Positions 13,528-21,283 of a DNA stretch of 45,937 nt are shown here, piece after piece (position 1 is the stretch's first letter; each line of letters begins with the position of its first letter). The notes under the pieces are model-generated. The model saw only the letters and a program-made list of their open reading frames with translations. It was not told the DNA's origin and did no database searches. This stretch comes from an uncultured Chloroflexota bacterium (GTDB taxonomy: Bacteria > Chloroflexota > UBA11872 > UBA12225). The stretch is taken from contig CADCTC010000083.1 of assembly GCA_902805635.1 (NCBI GenBank), forward strand, positions 1 through 45,937, in the 5' to 3' direction. Position numbers and translations under genes: made by a program.

Positions 13528-14100
13528 ATGATGATCGCGGTGGCGGGCGGGCCTGGATCGGGGACGACCACCCTGTGCCGGCTGCTCGCCGCGAGGCTCG
13601 GCGCAACGCACGTGTACGCGGGCCTGGTGTTTCGCGGTCTTGCGGCGGAGCAGGGGATGGATGTGGTGGCGTTCAGCCGCTTCGCCGAAGGTCGCCCGGA
13701 GGTTGACGAGGAGCTCGACCGGCGCATGATCGAGAGCGCCCGCACCGGGGACGTCGTGCTGGACGCGCGGCTCAGCGCTTGGCACGCGGCGCGTGCGGGT
13801 GTGCCCGCGCTGCGCGTGCTCCTGGCGGTGCGACCGGAGGTGGCGGCGCAGCGGGTGGCCAGGCGAGAGGGCCGCGCGGACGTGGACGAGGTACGACGCG
13901 AGAACGCCGAACGCGAAGCGTCCGAGACGCGGCGCTACCGCGACCTGTATGGGTTCAACCCCACCGACCGGTCGCACTATGACCTCGTGATCGACTCGTC
14001 CGCTGCAAGTGCGGAAGAGATTGCACAGCGCATTGTCGAGGAGCTACACGTCCGCGGACGCAAAGCGGGTACACCGGGGGAGGTGGCGGCACCGCTCTGA
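13528..14100 (+). CDS. Archaeal-type cytidylate kinase-like P-loop kinase
   Basis: The 190-residue protein has the P-loop GGPGSGTTT at residues 7-15, followed by VYAGLVFRGLAAEQGMDVVA and later DVVLDARLSAWHA and RRYRDLYGF. This is the layout of the short archaeal-type (d)CMP kinase / cytidylate-kinase-like family, which transfers phosphate from ATP to CMP or dCMP. Two adjacent ATG codons (13528, 13531) follow GAGGGAGG; the spacing fits the second better. A TATGGT box at 13513-13518 would give a very short leader. The substrate is inferred from the family. Confidence 0.8.
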   Translation: MMIAVAGGPGSGTTTLCRLLAARLGATHVYAGLVFRGLAAEQGMDVVAFSRFAEGRPEVDEELDRRMIESARTGDVVLDARLSAWHAARAGVPALRVLLAVRPEVAAQRVARREGRADVDEVRRENAEREASETRRYRDLYGFNPTDRSHYDLVIDSSAASAEEIAQRIVEELHVRGRKAGTPGEVAAPL

Positions 14101-14183
14101 GGGGAGGCCGGCGGGCCGCGGGTGGCTGTGGCCCTGCGGGACACGATCGAGCAGCGGCACGGTCACGCCCGGCTACCAGGTTT

Positions 14184-14876
14184 CTATCGAGCTCTTGCGC
14201 GGAGCGTGAGGACAACCGCGCCCAGAAGCGCGATTCCGGCGGTTGCAATTCCTGCCGGCGTGGACTGGCCACCCTGCAGATGGGTACTCGGCGAGCCCGC
14301 ATCGGACGCAGCTGCCGTGACGGTGGCCTGGGCTGCTTTGGCGGCGGCCTGTGTTGCCATCGCGTCGGCGATGACCTGGACGGCTGCACTGCGGCGCTGC
14401 CGGGACGCAGGCTCAGTGGGCTCGATCAAGGAGGCGATCCTGGCGCCGCGCACGACGGCGACGGCGGTGCCTTCCAGCGGCGGCAACCCTGCGGCCGCGG
14501 CGGAGCGGTCAGTCAGCCGGAAGGCGTACCTAACAGTGTCGCCCTCGACCCAGAAGCGCGTCGGCTCGACCCGCACACCCATGCCGGCCTGCTGTCGCAG
14601 CCACAGCTGGGCCGAGCCACGGGTGACGGGCGCACCCCACTCGACGACGCCAAGTGCCGCGTCCGGCGCGAGTAGGGAGAGCGCCACGTCAACGGCACCG
14701 GCGTTGCGCGCGGCAGTGAACGCGGCAACGACCGAGATTTCGGACGCGCCGTCTGCGGTAAGCGACTCATCTTCCTGGGCACGCACCGGCTCGACCAGGA
14801 GGGGCGGTACTATGGCGGCAACCAGTGACAAGAACAGAGCGGCAGTCGGCCGCCAGACACCGCGTGTATTCCGCAT
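14184..14876 (-). CDS. Secreted membrane-anchored protein with possible NTF2/SnoaL-like domain
   Basis: The 230-residue product has an N-terminal signal peptide (hydrophobic LFLSLVAAIVPPLLV followed by a VRAQ cleavage site). The exported domain (about 45-150) shows an NTF2-like pattern (AAFTAARNAGAVDVALSLLAPDA, then RFWVEGDTVRYAFRL). An Ala-rich helical stalk and a C-terminal membrane helix (GIATAGIALLGAVVLTLRAR) follow. It is probably tethered to the outer face of the membrane. Function is unknown, and the NTF2-like call is a judgement from pattern only. ATG 14876 is used; GTG 14885 is an alternative. Confidence 0.6.
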   Translation of the reverse strand: MRNTRGVWRPTAALFLSLVAAIVPPLLVEPVRAQEDESLTADGASEISVVAAFTAARNAGAVDVALSLLAPDAALGVVEWGAPVTRGSAQLWLRQQAGMGVRVEPTRFWVEGDTVRYAFRLTDRSAAAAGLPPLEGTAVAVVRGARIASLIEPTEPASRQRRSAAVQVIADAMATQAAAKAAQATVTAAASDAGSPSTHLQGGQSTPAGIATAGIALLGAVVLTLRARAR

Positions 14877-15008
14877 GGCCACCACGCTATCACCGACTGC
14901 CAGGCTCGTCTAGTCCATAGATATATCCAAGAAGCTCCTATATTGCTCCGGCGTCGGACGATGCTACCCTGGTGGGCTCCCGGAGCACAGGGTAAGGGAG
15001 GCGCAGGG

Positions 15009-16430
15009 CTATAGATCCAGCAGGTAGCGTGCGATCTCTAGATACAGGAAGAGCCCGGTCCCGTCCACAAGGGTGGTGATGAGGGGGGCGGAGACGACGG
15101 CGGGGTCCACGCGGACGCGGCGCAGGAGGAGCGGGAGCACGGCGGCGACGGTGGCAGACCACATGACGATCACGCCGGCGGTGATCGCCACGGTGAGGAT
15201 GATGCTGTTGTCCACGCCGAGCAGCCAGGCGCGCAGCGCGCCGGCGGCGGCGATCAGCACGCCCAGGATCCCGGCAGTGCCGGCTTCCTTGCGCCACACG
15301 CGGAAGATGTCGCGGAACTCCACCTCACCGACGGCCATGGCGCGGATCACGGTCATGACGGTCTGCGACCCCACGTTGCCGCCGGTGCCGATCAGGAGCG
15401 GGATGAAGAAGGTCAGCGCCACCACCTTGTCCAGCTCGTCTTGGAAGTGGCTCAGCACGGTGCCGGTGTAGGTGGCGCCCAGGAAGAGCAGCAGCAGCCA
15501 GCCGGCGCGCTTGCGCGCCAGCGTGAACGGCCCGGCGCGCAGGTACGGCTCGTCCAGCGGCTGGGAGCCACCCAGCCGCTCGATGTCCTCGGTGGTCTCT
15601 TCCTCCACCACGTCAGCCACGTCGTCGGCGGTGACGATGCCCACCAGCCGCTCGTCGGCGTCCAGCACCGGCACGGCGATCAGGCGGTGCTCGTGCACCA
15701 CCTGCGCCACCGCCTCCTGGTCGGCGCTGGCCGGCACGGTGATGGTCTGCGGCTCGCACAGCGCGCGGATGGGCACGCGCTCGCCGGCGCGCACCAGGCG
15801 GTGCCACGGCACCACCCCCACCAGCCGGCCGTCGTCGTCGGTCACGTACAGATAGGAAACCGACTCAGGCGGCAGCTCGTCTTCGCCCGGCGCGCGCACC
15901 AGCTGGATAGCCTGCTGCACCGTCACCGACGCCGGCACCGCCAGATAGTCGGTGGTCATGATGCCGCCGGCGGTGTCCTCAGCGTAGGTCAGCAGCTGCC
16001 GGACGTCGGCGGCCTCGTCGGCCTCCATCTCCTGGAGCAGCCGCTCGGCGGCCGGCGCGTCTTCCTCGCGCAGCTCGCCCACCACGTCGGCGGCCTCGTC
16101 GGGGTCCATCGCCTCCAGCACGTCGGCGGCGGTCGCGTCGGGCAGCTGCTGGAGCACGTCCACCGCTTCTTCGGGGTCGAGCTCAGAGACCACGTCGGCA
16201 GCGCGGTCGATGCCCAGCGCCGCGAGTACGGTGCGCAGCTCGTCCCCGTGCAGGTCGGCGATGGCTTCGGCGAGCACGCTTGGCAGCGTCTCGTCGGCGA
16301 TGGCGGTGATGCGGCCGCGGCCGCCGCCATCGGGCGTGGTCTCCATGGCGGCTTCTAGGGCGTCGCGCACCTGGTCCGCGTCGGGCGCTTCGCCGGTCAT
16401 GGTCGCGCGCCGCTGGTCTTGCTCACTCAT
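15009..16430 (-). CDS. mgtE: Magnesium transporter MgtE
   Basis: The 473-residue protein shows the full MgtE layout: an acidic N-terminal superhelical MgtE_N domain (about 45-155, repeated EAVDVLQQLP/DEAADVVGEL units), two CBS domains (about 160-285, with IMTTDYLAVPASVTV and VGIVTADDVADVVEEE), and a five-helix membrane domain (about 310-473) with the pore segment FFIPLLIGTGGNVGSQ. It is a Mg2+-gated channel that closes when cytosolic Mg2+ is high. ATG 16430 is used; the region further upstream in frame is non-coding in character. It is divergent from the exchanger gene at 16608. I could not identify an M-box riboswitch in the leader. Confidence 0.93.
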   Translation of the reverse strand: MSEQDQRRATMTGEAPDADQVRDALEAAMETTPDGGGRGRITAIADETLPSVLAEAIADLHGDELRTVLAALGIDRAADVVSELDPEEAVDVLQQLPDATAADVLEAMDPDEAADVVGELREEDAPAAERLLQEMEADEAADVRQLLTYAEDTAGGIMTTDYLAVPASVTVQQAIQLVRAPGEDELPPESVSYLYVTDDDGRLVGVVPWHRLVRAGERVPIRALCEPQTITVPASADQEAVAQVVHEHRLIAVPVLDADERLVGIVTADDVADVVEEETTEDIERLGGSQPLDEPYLRAGPFTLARKRAGWLLLLFLGATYTGTVLSHFQDELDKVVALTFFIPLLIGTGGNVGSQTVMTVIRAMAVGEVEFRDIFRVWRKEAGTAGILGVLIAAAGALRAWLLGVDNSIILTVAITAGVIVMWSATVAAVLPLLLRRVRVDPAVVSAPLITTLVDGTGLFLYLEIARYLLDL

Positions 16431-16511
16431 AGCCCGGTCCCACGTTTCGCCCGACCAAGCGTACCGGGCGGGCATCGCGGGCGTACCGCCGCCAGGCAAC
16501 CAGGCGGGGTC

Positions 16512-16541
16512 TGTGCATTTTTTCCGCTGCGGACGTATAGT
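16512..16541 (+). promoter_or_regulatory. Probable sigma70-type promoter of the exchanger gene
   Basis: TATAGT at 16536-16541 is a good -10 box; TGTGCA at 16512-16517 with 18-base spacing is a poor -35 candidate. A leader of about 60 bases would result, ending in the GGAGGAG ribosome-binding site of the gene at 16608. Confidence 0.45.
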
Positions 16542-16607
16542 GCCGGCGGCGCAGTGTTTCAGAAGGCCGAACGATCTGGCCGCGCCGCCCGCGTTGGAGG
16601 AGCTTTC

Positions 16608-17843
16608 ATGGTTGCGCTTTCGGGTGGCACCCCACCCGTACCGGCCCCGGACGCTGCGAGGCCGGTGCCGTGGTACCGGGCCGTTCCCGGCTGGGGCAGT
16701 CTCATGGCGCTGGGGTTCATCTTCTGGGCGGCGCTCCAGCTGCGCCACGTGGTGTTGGGACCGGCGGCTGAGGCGCACGATACCGGGATCACGCCGGAGC
16801 GGCTCATCGCGGCGCTGTTCGAACTGTTGACCGGCCTGCTGATCATCCAGGGGGCGTGCGAGGCGCTGGTGCAGTCGGTGGAGCGCTTTGGCGCGCGCTT
16901 CAAGTGGGACGGCTTCGTCGCCGGCACGGTGGGGTCGCTGCTTGCCACGCTCCCGGAATTCGTGGTGATCGCGCTGCTGGTGTCGGTGGAGCCGATGGTC
17001 GCCTTCACCGTGCCGCTGGTGACCATCTTCAATAACTCGCTCGCCTTCTCGATTTACTCGTTCTTCCTGCCCAAGAGCCAGGAGGGGTGCTTCGTAATGC
17101 CGCGCGCCATCACTAAGGCGGGTGGCGAAGTGCTGATCGCTGCCGCGGGCATCGCGGCGGTGCTAGGGCTGGCGATGCTGGGGCTGCGCGGTGAGACCCA
17201 CAAGACGGAGCTGGCCGGTACCGACCTGTTCGTCATCGGGATTGGGCTGCTAATCATCTTCGGGTATTACAACTTCTCGCTCATCCGCCACTTCGCACGC
17301 GGACCGGAGGACGAACAGCCTGCCGACCCGCACACGCGGAACCTACCGACGGGCTGGGGCGGCATCATCGGTCTGTTCGTGCTCGGTATCGTAGGCGCCG
17401 TGCTTGGTGGCGAGGCCATCTCCGGGTTTGCGGATACTGCTATCAACGCCTTCAAGCTGCCCAGCGTGCCCACCGCCATCGGCCTGGCGTTCTTCGCAGG
17501 CATCTCGGAGTATGTCATCGTCTTCAAAGCTCACCGAAAGGGTGAGCTGGGTATCGCGCTCTCCAACGTCTTTGGGGGCATCACCCAGGTGATGTTCTTC
17601 CTATGGCCGTTCTCGCTGATCGTTATCGGCCTGTTCGGTGTCGCCGGCGGCGCTGACGCGGCGCAGTTCGCCATCCTGATCAACTTCCAGACGACCATGC
17701 TGGTGCTGCTGATGTTCCCGCTCTTCTATGTGCTGCTGGAGTACATAGAAGAAGACCACACGCTGTCCAACCTGGACGCCGCCGCCATGACGGTGATCTA
17801 CGGATTACTGCTCTACATCCTCATCTTCATGAGCGGCGCATAG
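16608..17843 (+). CDS. CaCA-family cation/Ca2+ exchanger-like membrane protein
   Basis: The 411-residue polytopic protein has two halves with exchanger-type alpha repeats. The first is FVAGTVGSLLATLPEFVVIA; the second is LAFFAGISEYVIVFKAHRKG followed by GIALSNVFGGITQVMFF. Acidic residues within these repeats normally coordinate Ca2+ or another cation exchanged against Na+ or H+. About ten hydrophobic helices are visible, with a soluble loop around RGPEDEQPADPHTRN. ATG 16608 has GGAGGAG upstream at good spacing. It is divergent from mgtE and followed 25 bases later by a CNNM/CorC gene, within a cation-homeostasis cluster. Ion specificity cannot be read from the sequence. Confidence 0.85.
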   Translation: MVALSGGTPPVPAPDAARPVPWYRAVPGWGSLMALGFIFWAALQLRHVVLGPAAEAHDTGITPERLIAALFELLTGLLIIQGACEALVQSVERFGARFKWDGFVAGTVGSLLATLPEFVVIALLVSVEPMVAFTVPLVTIFNNSLAFSIYSFFLPKSQEGCFVMPRAITKAGGEVLIAAAGIAAVLGLAMLGLRGETHKTELAGTDLFVIGIGLLIIFGYYNFSLIRHFARGPEDEQPADPHTRNLPTGWGGIIGLFVLGIVGAVLGGEAISGFADTAINAFKLPSVPTAIGLAFFAGISEYVIVFKAHRKGELGIALSNVFGGITQVMFFLWPFSLIVIGLFGVAGGADAAQFAILINFQTTMLVLLMFPLFYVLLEYIEEDHTLSNLDAAAMTVIYGLLLYILIFMSGA

Positions 17844-17856
17844 CGCGCGCGGCCGC

Positions 17857-17862
17857 TACACT
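17857..17862 (+). promoter_or_regulatory. -10 box for a leaderless CNNM transcript
   Basis: TACACT ends six bases before the GTG start at 17869, placing the transcription start at or next to the start codon. No ribosome-binding site precedes the GTG, consistent with leaderless translation. Confidence 0.45.
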
Positions 17863-17868
17863 GGCTCG

Positions 17869-19362
17869 GTGAACGATCTGCCCCCCGCCGTCGGTCTTGC
17901 GGCGGTGGCCGTGCTGCTCGCCGCCAACGGCTTCTTCGTGGCGGCCGAATTTGCCATCGTCGCGGTACGCCGCAGCCGGCTGGAGACGCTAGCCCAGAAC
18001 GGCAACCGGACGGCAGGGACCGCGGTGCACATGGTCCAGCACATGAACACGTTCATCGCGGCGTGCCAGCTGGGCATCACCATTGCCTCGCTCCTGCTGG
18101 GCTGGATCGGCGAGCCGGCGCTGGCGCACCTGATCGAGCCGCCGCTGGTGAACCTGATCGGCACGTTCGCCGCCGAGGCGGTGGCGCACGCGGTGGCCAC
18201 CGTCGTGGCGCTCACCATCGTCACGTCACTGCACATCATCGTCGGCGAGCAGGCGCCCAAGGGCTTTGCGCTGCAGAAGCCGGAGGTGACCACGTTGCTC
18301 ATTGCGCGGCCGCTGCAGTTCTTTGAGTTCCTGTTCCGCTGGCCCACCGCCGCGCTGATGAATCTCACCAACGGGCTGCTGCGTCTGCTGGGTCTGGAGG
18401 CGGCGACGGGCCACGAGCAGGTCCACACGGTGGAGGAGCTGCGGCTGCTGGTCACTGGCAGCCGCGAGGCCGGCGTGGTGGAAGCGTCTGAAGCGCGTAT
18501 CGCGACGCGCGCGTTCTCGTTCGCCGACCTCTCTGCGGGCGCGCTGATGACGCCGCGCACGGAGGTAGATGCCCTCTCGGTGGATCTGGACATGGAAACG
18601 CTCTGCACGCGCGTGGACGCCAGCACCCACACGCGCATGCCGGTCTACGAGGAATCGCTGGACCACATCGTGGGCGTGCTGTACGTGCCCGACTTCTACC
18701 GCGCCCTGCGCCAGGCGAACCAGCCGAACCACGCGCTGCAGCCGGGCCAGCCTGGGCAGTCGGTCCAGGTCGGGGCGGGACTGGGAGGCGCGCAGCGGCC
18801 CTTCGACCTGCGCGCCATCCTGCGGCCACCGATGGTGACGCCGGAGAGCAAGGCGGCGGACGACTTGCTGGACGAGATGCGCGCCACCGGCCGCTACTAC
18901 GCTGTGGTAATCGACGAGTACGGCGGCACCGCCGGCATCCTCACGCTTGAAGACCTGGTGGAGGCACTCGTCGGTCCGCTGCGCCCGGAGCTTGGCTCGG
19001 CGGCGGCCGCGGCCGAGGAAGCGCAGCTCGCCGTCACCGCCGACGGCTCGGCCGTGCTGGATGGCCTGATGCGTCTGGAGGAGCTGGAGGAAGCGGCTGG
19101 CGTGCGCTTCGACGAGTCTGACCACGAGGACGTGGAGACAGTTGGCGGCCTGTTCATGGCCAGGTTGGGGCGCATCCCGGTGGAGGGCGACGAGATCGCG
19201 GTTTCAGGGCGCACGTTGCGTGTGGAGGCGCTGGACGGCATGCGCGTGGCACTGGTGCGCCTGCTGCCGGCAGGCGGGCAGGATGAGATGAGCAGCGTAG
19301 GCGGGACGCGCGAGGCTAGCGACCGCTCGACTGCGTCGTCATCACCAGCGTCACACCAATAG
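17869..19362 (+). CDS. CNNM/CorC (HlyC) family membrane protein with CBS pair
   Basis: The 497-residue protein has a CNNM membrane domain (about 1-195, starting VAVLLAANGFFVAAEFAIVA and containing ACQLGITIASLLLGWIGEPA), a CBS pair (about 210-365, with GALMTPRTEVDAL and AVVIDEYGGTAGILTLEDLV), and a C-terminal CorC_HlyC domain (about 385-465, with VETVGGLFMARLGRIPVEGD). Bacterial members such as CorC/MpfA-type proteins are Mg2+ transporters or efflux factors. The CBS pair contains a low-complexity QANQPNHALQPGQPGQSVQV insertion. GTG 17869 has no ribosome-binding site but a well-placed TACACT box. The last 47 bases overlap a small antisense gene. Confidence 0.9.
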   Translation: MNDLPPAVGLAAVAVLLAANGFFVAAEFAIVAVRRSRLETLAQNGNRTAGTAVHMVQHMNTFIAACQLGITIASLLLGWIGEPALAHLIEPPLVNLIGTFAAEAVAHAVATVVALTIVTSLHIIVGEQAPKGFALQKPEVTTLLIARPLQFFEFLFRWPTAALMNLTNGLLRLLGLEAATGHEQVHTVEELRLLVTGSREAGVVEASEARIATRAFSFADLSAGALMTPRTEVDALSVDLDMETLCTRVDASTHTRMPVYEESLDHIVGVLYVPDFYRALRQANQPNHALQPGQPGQSVQVGAGLGGAQRPFDLRAILRPPMVTPESKAADDLLDEMRATGRYYAVVIDEYGGTAGILTLEDLVEALVGPLRPELGSAAAAAEEAQLAVTADGSAVLDGLMRLEELEEAAGVRFDESDHEDVETVGGLFMARLGRIPVEGDEIAVSGRTLRVEALDGMRVALVRLLPAGGQDEMSSVGGTREASDRSTASSSPASHQ

Positions 19363-19429
19363 CGACCGCCAGAAACGCGATCACCAGCATCACCGCGCCG
19401 CTGTGCGCCATAAACGCCATCAAGTCCAT
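19316..19429 (-). CDS. 37-residue single-pass membrane peptide
   Basis: A short frame encodes a peptide with one clear hydrophobic helix (AVMLVIAFLAVAIGVTLVM) and a polar tail. It lies downstream of corA on the same strand, separated by 60 bases, and overlaps the 3' end of the CNNM gene antisense. Small membrane peptides often modulate transporters, and three transporter genes surround it, but no such role is shown. The ribosome-binding site is weak. Confidence 0.35.
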   Translation of the reverse strand: MDLMAFMAHSGAVMLVIAFLAVAIGVTLVMTTQSSGR

Positions 19430-19489
19430 CCGCTTCTGGCCTTTCCCGCACTCCGCGTTATCTTCTGCCTACCGCCTACTGCCTACTCG

Positions 19490-20731
19490 TCAAAGCCACT
19501 TGCGCCAGCGGAAATACGACAGGAGACCGATGGTAAGCAGCCCCATGCCGATCAGCATGGCGTAGAAGCCCTCGAAGAACTCGTACTCCGCCATCTTGAA
19601 GTTGGTGCCAAAGACGCCGGTGATCACCGTCATGGGCAGCAGCACCGCGGAGAGGAAGGTCAGCACGCGCAGCTCCTGGTTGGTGCGATGGCTGATGTTG
19701 GAGATGTACAGGTTGTACGACCCCGTGACGGTGTCGCGCGCGTGCTCCAACCGCTCGCTGAGGGTATCCAGGTGCTGGACCAGATCGCGGAAGTAGGTCT
19801 CCACCTGTGGCGCCGGCACGGGTGAGTCGGGCGCCACCAGCGCGCTGAACGCCTGGCGGTGGGGGCCTAGGATGCGCCGCACGGTGTGGATGTGGCGCTT
19901 CATCACCATCACGTCGTCCAGCGCGGCACGCCCCGGCTCGCGCAGCAGCCGCTCTTCCAGTTGCTCCACCTCGTCCTCCACCTCCTCGAACTCGCGCGAG
20001 TAGTCGGCGACAAGCGTATCTAGGAGCACGTACAGCAAGTACGACGAGTCGAGCCGGCCCAGCAGCGGGTTGGCGGCGGTGCGCTCCTCCAGCTCCTGCA
20101 GGAACGGCAGCGGCCGGTTGTGCACGGTCAGCAGGTAGTTGCGGCCGGCCACTGCGGTGATCTCGGTCACGGTCATGCGCGGGATCTGCCCCGTCTCGTC
20201 CACGTCTACCGAGTAGGCGGTCACGGCGTAGTGGTCGCGGAAGGTGCGCACCACCGGGCGGCCGTTGGTGCTGCGCACGATGCGCGCTGCCCGCGGGTCC
20301 ACACTGAGCAGCGCCACCACCTCGTCCAGCAGCGCATCTTCCGGTGCGCTGAGGTCCACCCACAGCAAGTTCTCGTCGTCCTGGCACAGGGAAGGCCAGT
20401 TGGCCAGGTGAGCGTCACACGGGGCGTGGTCGATGTGGTAGAGCCGCGTGCGGACCCCCTCCGAAAGCGTGGCCGTGACGCCGCTGCCGCCGGCCGGTTC
20501 CGCTGAAGGCACGCCGGGAGCCCGGTCACCTTTACCCACGACGGCGGCGGTGGCTCCGCCGGCCACGCCGGTATCCTGTGCGAAGACAGGCTCTGTTTCA
20601 GGAGCAGCATCAGCGCCTGTACCCTCGGCACGCCCAGTACCCCAAGCATCCCCACCGCCTTCTATGCGATCCGCCATGTTCCCACTCTGGCTGGCTGCGG
20701 CCGGACTCTGCTCCGGCATCGTCTTGCTCAT
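19490..20731 (-). CDS. corA: CorA-family magnesium/cobalt transporter
   Basis: The 413-residue protein carries the CorA signature at its C terminus: the long helix, GVFGTNF (family G-M-N, here GTN), a second membrane helix (GFYAMLIGMGLLTIGLLSYF) and a basic end (RWRKWL). The cytosolic domain runs from about 95 to 340. The Met-to-Thr change in GMN occurs in other family members, some linked to Zn2+ or efflux roles, so the ion is uncertain. The first 90 residues are low-complexity and Gly/Ala-rich. ATG 20731 overlaps the stop of a preceding small gene as TAATG; ATG 20677 is an alternative start. It is distinct from the truncated corA at 11,056. Confidence 0.88.
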   Translation of the reverse strand: MSKTMPEQSPAAASQSGNMADRIEGGGDAWGTGRAEGTGADAAPETEPVFAQDTGVAGGATAAVVGKGDRAPGVPSAEPAGGSGVTATLSEGVRTRLYHIDHAPCDAHLANWPSLCQDDENLLWVDLSAPEDALLDEVVALLSVDPRAARIVRSTNGRPVVRTFRDHYAVTAYSVDVDETGQIPRMTVTEITAVAGRNYLLTVHNRPLPFLQELEERTAANPLLGRLDSSYLLYVLLDTLVADYSREFEEVEDEVEQLEERLLREPGRAALDDVMVMKRHIHTVRRILGPHRQAFSALVAPDSPVPAPQVETYFRDLVQHLDTLSERLEHARDTVTGSYNLYISNISHRTNQELRVLTFLSAVLLPMTVITGVFGTNFKMAEYEFFEGFYAMLIGMGLLTIGLLSYFRWRKWL

Positions 20732-20943
20732 TACAGCGAACTCGATTCAGCTGCCGCCGCTGGCGATGGCCGGGGTCTGCCTGGCGGTGACGTCGGCGGT
20801 GCCGCTGGTTGCCGGCGTCTCACGACTGACCGAGCAAGCCGGGTCAGAAGACTGAGCAGCACGCACGCCACCGCGGACAGGGTGAACGCCCCAAGCGCCA
20901 GTCCCAGGACGTACTGCACATCCGTCCACAGCGTAGACCACAC
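20731..20943 (-). CDS. Small single-pass membrane protein upstream of corA
   Basis: The 70-residue product has one hydrophobic helix (VLGLALGAFTLSAVACVLLS), a basic patch (TRLARSVVRRR) and a Pro/Ala-rich tail. GTG 20943 follows GGGGAAC. Its TAA stop overlaps the corA ATG as TAATG, suggesting translational coupling and a shared operon. An antisense frame (20676-20855, plus) with two hydrophobic segments competes with it, so confidence is moderate. No family is recognised. Confidence 0.4.
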   Translation of the reverse strand: MWSTLWTDVQYVLGLALGAFTLSAVACVLLSLLTRLARSVVRRRQPAAPPTSPPGRPRPSPAAAAESSSL

Positions 20944-21051
20944 GTTCCCCAGTATCCCATGCCATGAGTGCCGATCCGGCGCTGCGAGTGGGACGCGGAC
21001 GGGCGACAGTGGAAAAGATGGCTTGGGCCCGCGAGAGGTCAGGGCGGGATT

Positions 21052-21091
21052 CTTGTGATCCCTTGTGACTTTTTGTGACTCTTTGTGAGCC
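21052..21091. repeat. Four tandem 10-bp repeats with TTGTGA core, probable operator
   Basis: Units at 21052, 21062, 21072 and 21082 all share TTGTGA at the same position and are spaced exactly 10 bp, placing every core on the same DNA face. They lie about 110 bp upstream of the small membrane protein/corA operon and about 190 bp upstream of the divergent phosphoesterase gene. Direct repeats of this kind bind response regulators or other oligomerising activators. The binding protein is unknown. TGTGA is also a CRP-type half-site, but no inverted partner is present. Confidence 0.6.
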
Positions 21092-21283
21092 GAGCCACAC
21101 GGCGCGATGTGGCGGCTGCCGCCTCGCCAGGCCAGCCCACACAAGTATCGATAGCGAACCCCCTCCTATTTAGTAGACGTTTCGGCACACTAAAACCGGC
21201 AAGGCCGACGTGAGGGCCGCCCACTGATGGCGGCGTTTGGCGAGGCTGAGCCTGCACACTGGCAAAACCGCATACTTACCCGC

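Noticed and set aside
19466-19490. Tandem GCCTACY units (three copies of 7 bases) downstream of corA
   Set aside because: Too short and imperfect to assign a role; probably simple-sequence drift.
20676-20855. Plus-strand 59-residue frame with two hydrophobic segments
   Set aside because: Antisense to the corA N terminus and to the small gene coupled to corA; no ribosome-binding site. The minus-strand reading explains the TAATG junction better.
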